Source: Isoperla grammatica (taxonomy: Eukaryota > Arthropoda > Insecta > Plecoptera > Perlodidae). From it: a stretch of 64,000 bases of DNA. Location of the stretch: assembly GCA_945910005.1 (NCBI GenBank), contig OX246745.1, positions 8,224,765 to 8,288,764 on the forward strand, given 5' to 3'. Shown in pieces: positions 11,889 through 22,700 of this stretch. Position 1 is the stretch's first letter. Every line of letters starts with the position of its first letter. The position numbers and the translations under genes were made by a program. Below the pieces are notes generated by a model. It saw only the letters and a list, made by a program, of their open reading frames with translations. It did no database searches and was not told the DNA's origin.

Positions 11889-14800
11889 TAAAAAACCATT
11901 AATACAAAAAAGAGCATTAAATGCTCTATAGGTGGAATAGTAATTTTTTTATTTTCTTTTATGACAGTTTCAAATCATTTTATAGCAAATTTATCATACC
12001 AAACTTTCCGAATATGTGTTTTTTGCACTTACGAAAAATGTATTTCGAAACTGAACTTATAATGTAACCACATTTGTACTAATATTCGTATTACAATGAC
12101 ATTTCAGCAAAGCATTAGTGGACGTTAATGAATGTATGTGCTGGAGGTGTTGGAATCTGTGGTTATTGAATATTATTGCAATCATAATATGAAAACCATA
12201 TGTGGTTAAAGCAAATACATATATACGGCATGAGTGTAGTACAGTCATGTATAATATCCATTGCTCGAATTGTACGCCTTTGCGTGAAGTTGTCTGTTAT
12301 CGATACTGTTTATGAAGCGAGTCATTGTGGTCTCCTAAATACCTCATTTGTATATCTGTTCGCCACAGAGATGTACCCGCGTACTCGGAAGTACAACGCT
12401 ACTACTGTCTGTACTGCACTATTTTTATTCACGAAGACATTACACTACTTTATAGCATTCTGTGTTTCCATTTATAATTCCTCAGACTCGTCTCATTTGT
12501 ACTATTATTCTTTTTTATTTATTTACCAAAATGAGATTACTTTCTTTAAAAGGCAAGAATTTAATAGTAGTATGTATTCATGATAGAGAAGTAAAACAAT
12601 GTAACTTACGACTAAACTAAACTATAGTACAGAATAAATACAACAATGCTACTTACAACTAAGCTTATCTAATGAGCACATTTGTAGAGTCAATTGCAAG
12701 GTACGTACATCCTAATGAATATGAGTTTCGTACAAACAAGAGTCTAATACAAGTAAAAAGTATACATACATACAAGAACATATACAGCATTGTAAATGAT
12801 GTATACCTTCAGACAAAAGAGTTTTTATAATTTGTCCCGGAGGTTCCAGACAGAACGTCTCTTCAATGAACATTTTATACATTCGACATAAATATTCAGG
12901 ACTCCATCACATAGCGCATCATGAAACGTGTGACGAGGCGCAAATTAGGTCCACCGTGTAACAGTAATTGAAGATGACTGACAGCCAGGTAAACCTAATA
13001 GCAGCGCCCATGTCCGTTGATCAGCTGGCGATATTTAATCAGGTTATTTGAATTTTAGCTACAGCATTGTTGAGTCCAGTGAAGCCGTAGCTGACAGGAC
13101 ATGACGCAATGATGAAATTCTTAGCTGTATTCTTCATTATTACAAAATTAATTGATTTGTTCACATACCATCATTTTCGTTATAATCGTGTGTGTTTATA
13201 ATCGAAGCAAGAGTCACCGAAGCGCTCTTGTTGACTGACTCATGTTACGAGAACCCGCAATCACACTAAACAGTAAAGTAGTAAAAACTATTGTAACTGT
13301 AATGAATAACAAAATCTACAAAAATGATGTTCATTGTGTTTCTATGAAAATTAATTATGTAAATAAACAAGACATTGCATTAAAATAGCACAAAAAAGTG
13401 AAAAAATGTATCCGAACAGTTGTGAAAAATATTCGTTTTCAAATCGAAAGCAATTGTGAAAATGCCTCATACAGCCTGGGATCACCCCAGTGTGGTGTGG
13501 TCGAACTTTAATGCAGCCTTTAAGAATAAAAATAAATACAAACTTTGGTTAATCCGGCTAACTCGGTGTTTGGTCTATTCATTTTTCCCTATCAATGGTT
13601 GTTTTAAACTTTGTATATCAAAAACCGTTTCGAAACTGATCGCGTAAACAAAGATGTGTTAATGTAATACAGTTAATATGAACTTTCAACGCTTCCTCCT
13701 GCTCGCCAATAACAGTTTTCCGCATCTTATATGTAAAACGTAATATTGAGGTGAATTTGTACTTATTTTATTATTGAACATTTCTTTGGAATTTGTCCCT
13801 TTAAACTCTAAACAAGTCTCATTTTATATAGACACTTCAGAAGATAAGTGTTTTATGTCAGTATCATGGTTGTTTGTGTAGAACTACAATAGGGAATGAG
13901 AAATATGAATGCGAACACGAGAAGTTAGTGTTTTGTATGGATAGGCTTCCGAGAGTGTAAACACAACAAGCAAACGACCTCTTTCATTTTATAATGAAAC
14001 ATTCCGTCTGGTTTAGAACGAAAACGCTGTTTAAGCAATTTCTAAGCACGGCAAATGTTTACAAAACATTTCAAAGACTAATTATTATTTTGAGAGCCCA
14101 GGTAATAAAGTTTTCAAGTATCTTTTGAAGTGGAAATGAAGTTACCATTCGGAAGCTTTAATTGATTTAGGCTTATGGCGAGATACAGGGTTATTTAATG
14201 TGTTTAAAACAAATGAAATCAAGGTATGCAGCTACAATTAAAACGCTGAAAATACTCACTCAATCTATTTGTAATTTCCCTTTATGAATACGTGACAAAA
14301 TTAATAATGTAATTCGAGTACAAATTGCATTTTCACGTTATTCGACGAATTTGGTTTCTGTTTCATTTAGGAACTTGGCGTCATTTTAATTAACACTTTA
14401 CATATAGCTATCACAATGTGTTAATAGGACACACAGATAATGAACAGAATGCGCAATTGAGGACAAATAGTTTTTCATTCAAACAATATAAAAACGTGCT
14501 TGTTTCGACGTATAACAAAGCAAATCCATCGTTAATGAGAAAGATTTACCATAGTGGAGTTTAGAATTAAAAATGCCGCATGAAAGCCGTGTATAGTTAA
14601 CTGGTTCGAAAGCCAGAACCCATTTATTGTGAGTTTGTCCATTCAGTGATTCGCGGAAATGATAACTCGACCGGTTGAACAATCATTAAAACTCACTTTA
14701 AAAACAAATCCGCATTTAATAACTTTAGTGAGACTAATATTCGCTTGAAATGGAGTTCGGTATTTACGTGACACTCCATTTGTGAATTAAATCCAATTGG

Positions 14801-15054
14801 CTCACATCTATATTGCCCGATTCATGTTTTAAGTGACGAACGTAGCTTTCAAACTGTTTTCCAGGTCAATTTAATGTAAAGTTATAATTTAACAGGCTAT
14901 TTCTACAAATGGTTTTGCTTTGTTATCGTACATTTCCAACTTATCTCGTTGAGCCAATCAGATCTCACTTTGTGTCGTGTCCATTCATGATCTTTTGTTA
15001 TTCGTACTCATCTACATATACAAATAATCCTTCAAATTTAGATCGAGCATAAGT
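11889..15054. other. AT-rich non-coding DNA with one weak coding-like segment
   Basis: Most of this is featureless AT-rich DNA. The 127-codon frame at 12200-12583 (+) contains a segment at about 12335-12412 that looks like a transporter motif and is described separately. At about 14605 CTGGTTCGAAAGCCAG forms a small hairpin resembling an isolated tRNA T-arm, but no tRNA surrounds it. Confidence 0.55.
12335..12412 (+). pseudogene. possible SLC22-like transporter fragment
   Basis: The frame reads SFVYLFATEMYPRTRKYNA. SLC22/organic-ion transporters have a motif of the form SFxxVYLYTAExYPTxxRxxxxG around transmembrane helix 10. The spacing of SF, VYL, TEMYP and the following Arg fits, but the usual PT is PR, the following Gly is absent, and I see no matching exons or clean splice sites nearby. 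It is either a decayed fragment or chance. Confidence 0.15.
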
Positions 15055-15791
15055 GGTACACAGCTGTGCTTCATACAGTTGTGCCTCACACAGTTGTACC
15101 TCATACTGTTGTACCTCAAACTGTTGTACCTCATACAGCTGTGCTTCATACAGTTGTACCTCACACAGTTGTGCATCACACAGTTGTGCCTCATACAGTT
15201 GTACCTCACACAGTTGTACCTCATACTGTTGTACCTCATACTGTTGTACCTCATACTGTTGTACCTCATACAGCTGTGCTTCATACAGTTGTACCTCACA
15301 CAGTTGTGCATCACACAGTTGTGCCTCATACAGTTGTACCTCATACTGTTGTACCTCATACTGTTGTACCTCACACAGTTGTGCCTCACACAGTTATGCC
15401 TCACACAGTTGTACCTCATTCATGTTGTTATACCTCATACAGTTGTGCCTCATACAGTTGTGCCTCACACAGTTGTGCCTCACACAGTTGTGCCTCACAC
15501 AGTTCTGCCTCACACAGTTCTGCCTCACACAGTTATGCCTCATACAGTTGTACCTCATACTGTTGTACCTCATACTGTTGTACCTCATACTGTTGTACCT
15601 CATACTGTTGTACCTCATACTGTTGTACCTCACACAGTTGTGCTTCACACAGTTATGCCTCACACAGTTGTACCTCATTCATGCTGTTATACCTCAAACA
15701 GTTGTGCCTCATACAGTTGTGCCTCACACAGTTGTGCCTCACACAGTTGTGCCTCACACAGTTCTGCCTCCTCACACAGTTCTGCCTCACT
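15055..15791. repeat. 15-bp minisatellite, about 49 copies, with higher-order structure
   Basis: The unit is approximately CTCACACAGTTGTGC with variants (CATACTGTTGTAC, CACAGTTCTGC). Higher-order duplications are visible. A block of nine units near 15131 recurs near 15266 (shift 135 bp), and a unit with an inserted CATGYTGTTATAC occurs at 15421 and 15679 (shift 258 bp). The 15-bp period keeps several frames on both strands open, giving pentapeptide-repeat frames of up to 263 codons that are not genes. Confidence 0.95.
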
Positions 15792-16682
15792 CAAACACAT
15801 CTTTATCATTCCAATTCACCTCAATTAGCAAACGTTTCTAATTTTTTACAAAAATAATGTTATAGATTAGAAAAATTAACAAAACATTTGTTTTTGAAAT
15901 CTTTTTACATTGGATTCCCCCTGAGAAACACAATTGTAAAAGAATATTTCCTACATTTACTGGCTATTATGAGCTTAAACTTTTTTCATCTAAACAAGTA
16001 TTGATTACGGGAAACTTTGCATTGAAATCAGACATGGACTAAGTAAAACCGTCAAGCTTTTCTATTTGCAGGTAGTTTTTTCAACGATTTTGTTTTCTAT
16101 TGTATTGTCCGCTCAGTACAAACAAACGCACTGAACTCTGATTATAAAGTTTGGAGCTAATTACCAACCAGCCTCAGTTCTAGGGTTTTCTCAATGGATC
16201 ATTTTGATTTACGGTTTAAGAGTTTTAGTTTTAGTTTTAGTTTTAATCGAGCTGGCTGGTCCGAAGTTCTACGGTATTATCATGGTACGCGCGTTGCCTA
16301 GGGTAGACTTCCATGATAATTCGAACTGGATGCGAACGTCTACCCCTGTTCTCTGTTCTTTAGTGCGTATTTGTCTCAGCACGTGCAAATAGAAATTGTA
16401 ACTGTAAATTGATGTGAAACGAGCTTATTAAACAAGTCTATCTTGGAAGCAATATCAAGCGGCCTTTCTATGTGGAAACGCGAACAGTGCCTTGCGATGT
16501 AAGATGTCACTAGTGAGCAAGGAAGATCAGTTTGGCACCCTAGGTTGGGTTATGTTGCCGGCCGTACCTAACGGTCAGTGGGCAATTCATTTATTTCTAG
16601 CATGTAGAGTATCCATGCAATATTACTTTCAACATTGTTAGAATCATTATACACATATCATTATACACATAAAATCAAGGTA
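15792..16682. other. non-coding DNA with two small repeats
   Basis: It contains a short (GTTTTA)4 run at about 16221-16247 and a 10-bp-arm inverted repeat, ATTATCATGG at 16276-16285 and CCATGATAAT at 16311-16320. Otherwise no gene is seen. Confidence 0.65.
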
Positions 16683-16691
16683 TTATTAATA

Positions 16692-16750
<59 letters not shown>

Positions 16751-16870
16751 AGTATTATTATTATTGTTATTATTATTATTATTATTATTGTTATTATTTT
16801 TATTACTATTATTATTTTGATCATAATAATTACTATCATTATCAGTATTATTATTAATCTTATTATTATT
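16683..16870. repeat. imperfect (ATT)n microsatellite
   Basis: A TTA/ATT array with a pure core of about 70 bp, then interrupted units (GTT, TTTTTATT, ATCATT). The interruptions show it is older than the other triplet arrays here. Confidence 0.95.
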
Positions 16871-17392
16871 GACTCCCTACGCATTTTGTACCCATACTGC
16901 TCAAACTTTCAACAAATTGTAATGTATAACCTCCCCAAGGCTAATTTGTGGCTCGCACAATTTTGGCCAATATAAAAACCGTATACCGTGAGTAAACCAC
17001 TGAAATTCTAATTCAAAATAGCATTTTTGTATGCAGCAATTGTTTGTTTACGTAAACCTGCGTGATAAATAAATAAAGAATTATAATTATAAAAGTCGGT
17101 GTATAAAACAACAAGTAATCACATACTCAAATTATGCGATACAAACTCGTGATCCTGACAAAAAGCTATAAGGGCAGGGCGTAAATATTTCCCAACCAAT
17201 AGCCTCTCTGGAAACTCTCCAAATAACGGAAATGTCGCAATCTTAGCTGTCTCGATTGAAAATAGTGCGCGCCTTGATTTTGCGATACTGAACTACATTG
17301 GAAATGCATTAAATGAAGTTTAGAAGGTTTCTTGTTTGATTTAATTCAAGCTAGGTCACAGAATCCAACTTCTAGACATTACACAGTATCCT
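16871..17392. other. non-coding DNA
   Basis: I see nothing supportable in this AT-rich stretch. Confidence 0.6.
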
Positions 17393-17703
17393 GTGCGTGT
17401 GTGCGTGTGTGCGTGTGCGTGTGCGTGTGCGTGTGCGTGTGCGTGTGCGTGTGCGTGTGCGTGTGCGTGTGCGTGTGCGTGTGCGTGTGCGTGTGCGTGT
17501 GCGTGTGCGTGTGCGTGTGCGTGTGCGTGTGCGTGTGCGTGTGCGTGTGCGTGTGCGTGTGCGTGTGCGTGTGCGTGTGCGTGTGCGTGTGCGTGTGCGT
17601 GTGCGTGTGCGTGTGCGTGTGCGTGTGCGTGTGTGTGCGTGTGCGTGTGCGTGTGCGTGTGCGTGTGCGTGTGCGTGTGCGTGTGCGTGTGCGTGTGCGT
17701 GTG
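17392..17703. repeat. (GTGTGC)n array, about 310 bp
   Basis: Roughly 50 hexamer units, almost pure, with GTGTGTGC length variants near the start and at about 17629-17637. It is alternating purine-pyrimidine throughout, so strongly Z-DNA-prone. All open frames over it (Cys-Val, Arg-Val, Ala-Cys, Thr-His dipeptides) are artefacts. Confidence 0.98.
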
Positions 17704-18441
17704 ATCGCGCTTAGTCGGTAAAGTGTATTCGTGTGCAGAGAGGGCTGGGGTAAGGTAATTTGCAACATCAATCCGTCCGCCAAAGCTTTGCGATCAATCG
17801 TCAAAAGAATTTGAGCGAAGTAATCTTGATAGCTGAAGAAAATAAGACTCGAGTTTTAAAGTCACATCCACCCCTCGCTTCTTCAGCCAATTACTTCCAA
17901 TACACGGAACTTCTTATTTGGAATTTCATCATATAAGTTACGGGGACTGGATATTATATAGAGCGACATTTGCGATTACAATAGTCATATTTAATAAATT
18001 TTGAATACATTCTTTTGTACCCATTTATATTGTTTGTTTGTCAAGTCTCTGCTTCCCAATAAAGGTTGCCTGGCTCATATAGTAATACATCTTTACGAGA
18101 ATATCAAATAATGAATATATAATACACATTATAGACATATTGAGCTCATACACAACGTTCTCAAGGGCTGATTTCCTGGGCGTAGCGCATAAAACAGGGT
18201 TATTATTATTATTACTCAGTCCATCTGCAACAAAAACGACATCCCACTTGTGCAAATCGTATACACTGTATATGATGATTGATGAATGATTATGAGGAAG
18301 GGAGAAGGGGAAGCCTGGTACCAGTACGTAGCCTACTCCTGTCGAAAAGTACCAAGACGACCATCGGCATTACATTCCATCCCAAAGGACGGTGTAACTT
18401 TGACTAGTCATACAGGTTCCTCCACTAACCTGGACTGCCGA
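17704..18441. other. non-coding DNA flanking SINE copy 1
   Basis: No gene is supported. From about 18286 the DNA is GC-richer and lies immediately downstream (on the minus strand) of the 5S-derived SINE. It may be more of the same element that is missing from copy 2, or a host insertion site. The 71-codon frame 18286-18501 (+) overlaps the SINE and has no recognisable domain. Confidence 0.5.
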
Positions 18442-18620
18442 GCAGTTGACGAGAGGAACGAAGCTGTTACACAAGCTTTCGAACCCTCCAAACTGCTTTA
18501 GCCAACGGTAACTAGTGTTTTGGAGAGAGTGGTCACCCATCCACCTCCTGACCTAGCCCAGTTGCTTAACTTCGGTGTTCGTATGGGAACCGGCTAAACG
18601 ACCGCGGCTAAACCGTTGGC
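18442..18620 (-). mobile_element. 5S-rRNA-derived SINE (SINE3-like), copy 1
   Basis: The minus strand 18620 to 18501 is a 120-nt 5S-like module. It reads CACCGAAGTTAAGCAAC and, further on, GGTGGATGGGTGACC, the box A and box C signatures of 5S rRNA genes. Counted from 18620, box A falls at about +49 to +64 and box C near +80 to +92, the native 5S coordinates. The module ends pair as GCCAACGGT/ACCGTTGGC, a nine-bp terminal helix like 5S helix I. A body of about 60 nt follows (to 18442), containing GGGTTCGAAAGC, which resembles a B box, and this body is shared with copy 2 at 25.1 kb. Together these fit a 5S-headed SINE driven by an internal type 1 pol III promoter. An isolated 5S pseudogene is less likely because the two copies share sequence beyond the 5S part. 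Confidence 0.78.
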
Positions 18621-18685
18621 TTCAAACGCGCTAACACCTGCTACACGCTTCATATACTATGGTTGTCCCAAGACTATCTTACACA

Positions 18686-19449
18686 TTGTGATACATAACT
18701 TAAACATGTTTAATTTCATGTTAATTTACTGCTCCGTGTTTAAGGTCAACGCGTATAGGTTTTTCAACCGTACAATAGGCAAGATAGGAGAATAGCGTTG
18801 ACTATAGTACAAAATAAATAAAAAAGAAGGCCCGTGACCCCCGTTTTTGTTAGAGTTTAATTAATAAGCACACTTACAGTAGTGTGTGTTGTGAATTATA
18901 GCCAAATATCATTTTAAATTATTGGTCAGCCCCGCCGTGACGTACGACGTGTTGCCGTGGTTATTTCGCAATATTATTTGTGTGTTTAGTCACGAATATC
19001 TCGAGAACGAATTAAATAACATCGTCTTTGTTTTGCTTGTTTTAATAATTGTTTAATTATCTACAATGTGATACATAACTTAAACATGTTTAATTTCATG
19101 TTAATCTACTGCACCGTGTTTTAGGTCAACGCGTATATGTTTTCCAATCGTACAATAGGGGAGATAGGGGAATAGCGTAGACCTAAGGTCAAAATAAATA
19201 AAAAAGACCGCCCGTGACCCCCATTTGTTTTTTAAATATAATTAAAAAGGGACGCTTACACTATTTTATGTTGTCAATTTTAGCCAAATATCATTATTTA
19301 TTATTGGTCAGCCCCGCCGTGACGTCACGACGTGTTTCCGTGGTTATTTCGCAATATTATTTGTGTGTTTAGTCACGAATATCTCTAGAACGAGTTAAAT
19401 AACATCGTCTTTGTACTGCCTGTTTTAATAATTGTTTAATTATCTACAA
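18686..19449. repeat. tandem duplication of a 380-bp unit
   Basis: Two direct copies (about 18686-19066 and 19067-19449) match over almost their whole length with scattered substitutions. Shared landmarks are GTGATACATAACTTAAACATG, GGTCAACGCGTATA, CAGCCCCGCCGTGACGT, GTCACGAATATCTC and TTAATTATCTACAAT. Copy 2 holds a perfect TGACGTCA (19320-19327) that is broken by one base in copy 1. There is no open frame, and the function is unknown. Confidence 0.92.
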
Positions 19450-19450
19450 T

Positions 19451-19565
19451 CATGCTTTCGTCACTGTTGAGGGTCTCGTAGCCAATCAGCGATCGGTATT
19501 TGCGCGGGGTTGTCTCGGGCGGTTCGCTGGTTGGCTACGAGTGCCTCGCCTGTGACGAAAGCATG
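19451..19565. mobile_element. CCAAT-bearing foldback, copy A (MITE-like)
   Basis: The arms at 19451-19492 and 19524-19565 (42 bp each) start CATGCTTTCGTCAC and end in TCGTAGCCAAYCAGCGA, around a 31-bp GC-rich spacer. The terminal 14 bp are perfectly matched. Each arm contains a CCAA motif (CCAAT on the left). It follows the 380-bp duplication directly. No coding capacity. I do not see an unambiguous target-site duplication. Confidence 0.75.
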
Positions 19566-19637
19566 TAAAGTAGTCTTGGGTCAAATTTGTTGTCTGTGCT
19601 TGGGTCAAGTGTAAGGTCGTCTTACAATAACTACAGT

Positions 19638-19752
19638 AATGCTTTCGTCATCAATCTATGACGTGTTTACGGGCTTGGCCAACCCGATCAGGTATGTGAA
19701 TTAGCCACGGTCGCTGGTTGGCTGCCGCTCACCCACCCGTGACGGAAGCAAT
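19638..19752. mobile_element. CCAAT-type foldback, copy B (diverged)
   Basis: It shares the ends of copy A (ATGCTTTCGTCA on the left, TGACGGAAGCAAT on the right) and the inner TCGCTGGTTGGCT block, at almost the same length, but the middle of the arms has diverged. Two related elements within 200 bp support a family rather than a chance palindrome. Confidence 0.65.
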
Positions 19753-22700
19753 ACCGAAGTTGTTGTACGATGACTATAGCGTCATGGACAAGTGAGATAA
19801 TGGCCAACAGCGGCCTCAACTCAGTCGAGCGGGTTAGGTGCGACTATTTAAAATAATCTTCTGTGGCAACAGCATCGGTTAAATTAGAATTTAACCCCTC
19901 TCTATAGCTTCCTTATATTCTCAAGGATGATGAATGCCCAAATTTAAGGAAATGAAAACGTTTGCACAAAGGTTGATTTATTAAAGCGCTGCTTTATGAT
20001 TTCGAAGACAACCGTCTATCTTGTGCTGTCACTATCTTTTAAGCTTGAGCCGTTCTCACATCAAGACTCAAGACTACCAAGCGCACATAATACTAATCTT
20101 GAATGTTGTAGGTATTTATTTTATTTATTTACTAAGTGTCGATCAGTTCTGTTTCATGGACCAGCTGATGTGTTGATGATATTTGGCCTTAATTTTCTGG
20201 TTACCAAGAGTAATGCGTTACATAATTTTTGGTGAAGAATTTCTGCCACACAATCAAAGAGGGATTGAAGTCCGTACACGAACATAACCTATAAACAAAC
20301 CTAGGCTAAGCTTATTTGTGTAGACTTCCCGTCACTTAACATTGGAGATTTTATTGCCAGTACATTTACGTATGTGAATTGATTACGGTTATCCAGTCGA
20401 TCTCGAAATTAGTGGACATAAACACACGAATATAAAATATACGAATGAACCATGCGGGTTGGCTAGAGGCTAAGTTCCGGTCCTGAGACTACTTTCACGG
20501 GGAAACTTCAATGTTGACTTTTGACAAAACCAATTTCAGTTGGCGTTTGAAATCATGTTTTTCCTACGAAAAGTATTATTAATTATTTTTACGCGTTTAT
20601 GGCTGCCAAGTGTCAATCAACCAGTTTTCGGTCTTATTGTCATGGGAATTATTTAGATTTTGGATTCAACTTCATTCGGTCCACCTTTTTGAGGCTGCAA
20701 TCTTGTTACTTGAGCACGCCTCTACTTCATTCATCCATTCAAAAAAGTATTTTCTACAAACTTTAGCACGATGGTATCTAAGTAAAAATATTTCAGCAAA
20801 TGCCATGTAAAGTAAAAAGAAAGTTTTTAAACCAACTTCGAAACAAGGCAAGAATGGCCGTTGGCTCTTTTGCATTCGACCGCCGCTGTTTTGAACCAAC
20901 CTCCCGGCCCGTTGAGAGCTTAGCGCTTCCAAGGCGCATCGCAGATTAGAGGTTTTGTTTAGCACTCTTGTAATCGAAACAAAAACATTTTGGTGACAAC
21001 AAAAGAACTGTTTTAGAAGGGAATGTCAAAGTTTTGTTAACTGTTCGTTCGGTGTTTATCGCCGGCATCTTAAAGCAAGTTCTTTGGAATAACACTGGTC
21101 TCTCCTTTGTGTGAAGCGTAGTGGTTGTACAGGACTGACAAAACAGATAAAACGACCACTAAGTTTTTACCCGGCAGGAAACAAAACACATCTTCGGCTC
21201 TGTCTCTATTTTGATGGTAGAATTTACTTTAGCTTGAAAGGTGCTCGTTTTGACCTTTCCGTTTATGGAGAAAAAGTTGTTAGGCTAATTTCAGCTTCTC
21301 TACACTCTTTGTAGCAGAAGTTTCTCGTTTGAAATGAAAAACGTACCGCTATAGCAATTTTAATCTTCAGTTTTATGATTTTGTTTGATTTCGATAGTAA
21401 ATGTTTGCTTTGTTCATTTCATCCCCATTGGCACATCGCAGTCTTCTATCTTATTTTACTGTTACTGCATTGTACTTATATGTACTGTTATTGTTACTAC
21501 AATTTGTTCCAATTGTAATTAAAGCCATTTCCCATCACTCGGGCAGAGTTTTGTACTATCGTTTCAAAACACATCTATATATTCTTTTAAAAGCTAAGTT
21601 GCGATCATTCTAACAATCGAGCCGTTCGCATTGATTCTACTGCTGTGCAAGTTCTTAATGATAACTGAAATGTATTAATTATAAGTACCAAGAATTCTGT
21701 TCCTGAATGTAATTAATTACCCATTTGAAGCGTTTGTCACGCCTAATTTTTTAACGACGAGCTACTGATCTTTGAAGTCTACAGCTATTTCGAATAATTT
21801 GCTACACTGCTTTGTCTTCATTGTGACAGATCGACCGACGAAAGAGGGAATCTCCATATAATCTCAAACTTTCAATTATTCTTGCCGTTGATTTGATGTT
21901 AATGAGAGAGTTTAAAGTTAATAACTCACTGAAATCAGGGAAAGAAAGTATTAATTTCGAGTTAACGGTAGAATATTACTACGTAGATGGTGTTTTGCCT
22001 AATGGCCACCCGTGCGTTGCATAATTAGGAGTAGATTATTAAAGCAGAAAGTCCACAATGACTGTTGCGGTAAATAAGGGGTATATATACACAAGCCATC
22101 TCGGTGCGAATAAATGTATTGCATTGGGAAGAAAGAAGTTCTAACTAGATAATGCAGGGAACAAATCCACCATTTTGATTGCACTTTCCATATGCTAATT
22201 TTTTCTGGCTAATGGCATCATACGATTTTTAAATGTAATTAATTAATGCATATTGAAATGCTTTTGTGTTGAAACTTAATACAAACCAACTGTTAAAATT
22301 ACAGTTAAATGCGAATGTATTTTCAAGTGCAGTAAGATGCAATTTCCATTACATTGCAGAAAAGTGAAATATTTAGTAGAGATTTGTTGTGCGGTTTCCA
22401 TTGTGTATAAATTAGTAAACATTTAGCCCACCTCACTCGGTGTGACACTAAAACAATCTTAGAATGCTTATCCCTCTCAACTTTCTCTCTACGATTTTTT
22501 TTACAGCGACAGTTTAAAAACACTTCCATACCAGAACAAGGTATACTACCTTTAAGTATAAAAACAGATCATTGATACAAAAACTCTTTATAATGAAGAT
22601 AGCTTTCATTAAAATAACAACAAATAACATTTGGCGGTTTCATTCATCATATGTATTTTAACTTGACTATCTCGGTGTGATCACGCCGTCCAATATTTTT

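Noticed and set aside
14600..14625. tRNA gene at the CTGGTTCGAAAGCCAG hairpin
   Set aside because: Only a T-arm-like hairpin is present; there is no acceptor, D or anticodon stem around it.
15053..15857. Pentapeptide-repeat proteins of up to 263 codons
   Set aside because: They occur in three plus frames and on the minus strand at once, purely because the minisatellite unit is 15 bp and stop-free.
17332..17804. Cys-Val, Arg-Val, Ala-Cys and Thr-His dipeptide proteins
   Set aside because: They are translations of the GTGTGC hexamer array in every frame.
18501..18620. Functional 5S rRNA gene
   Set aside because: Loop regions differ too much from 5S, the unit is not in a 5S cluster, and extra sequence is shared with a second dispersed copy.
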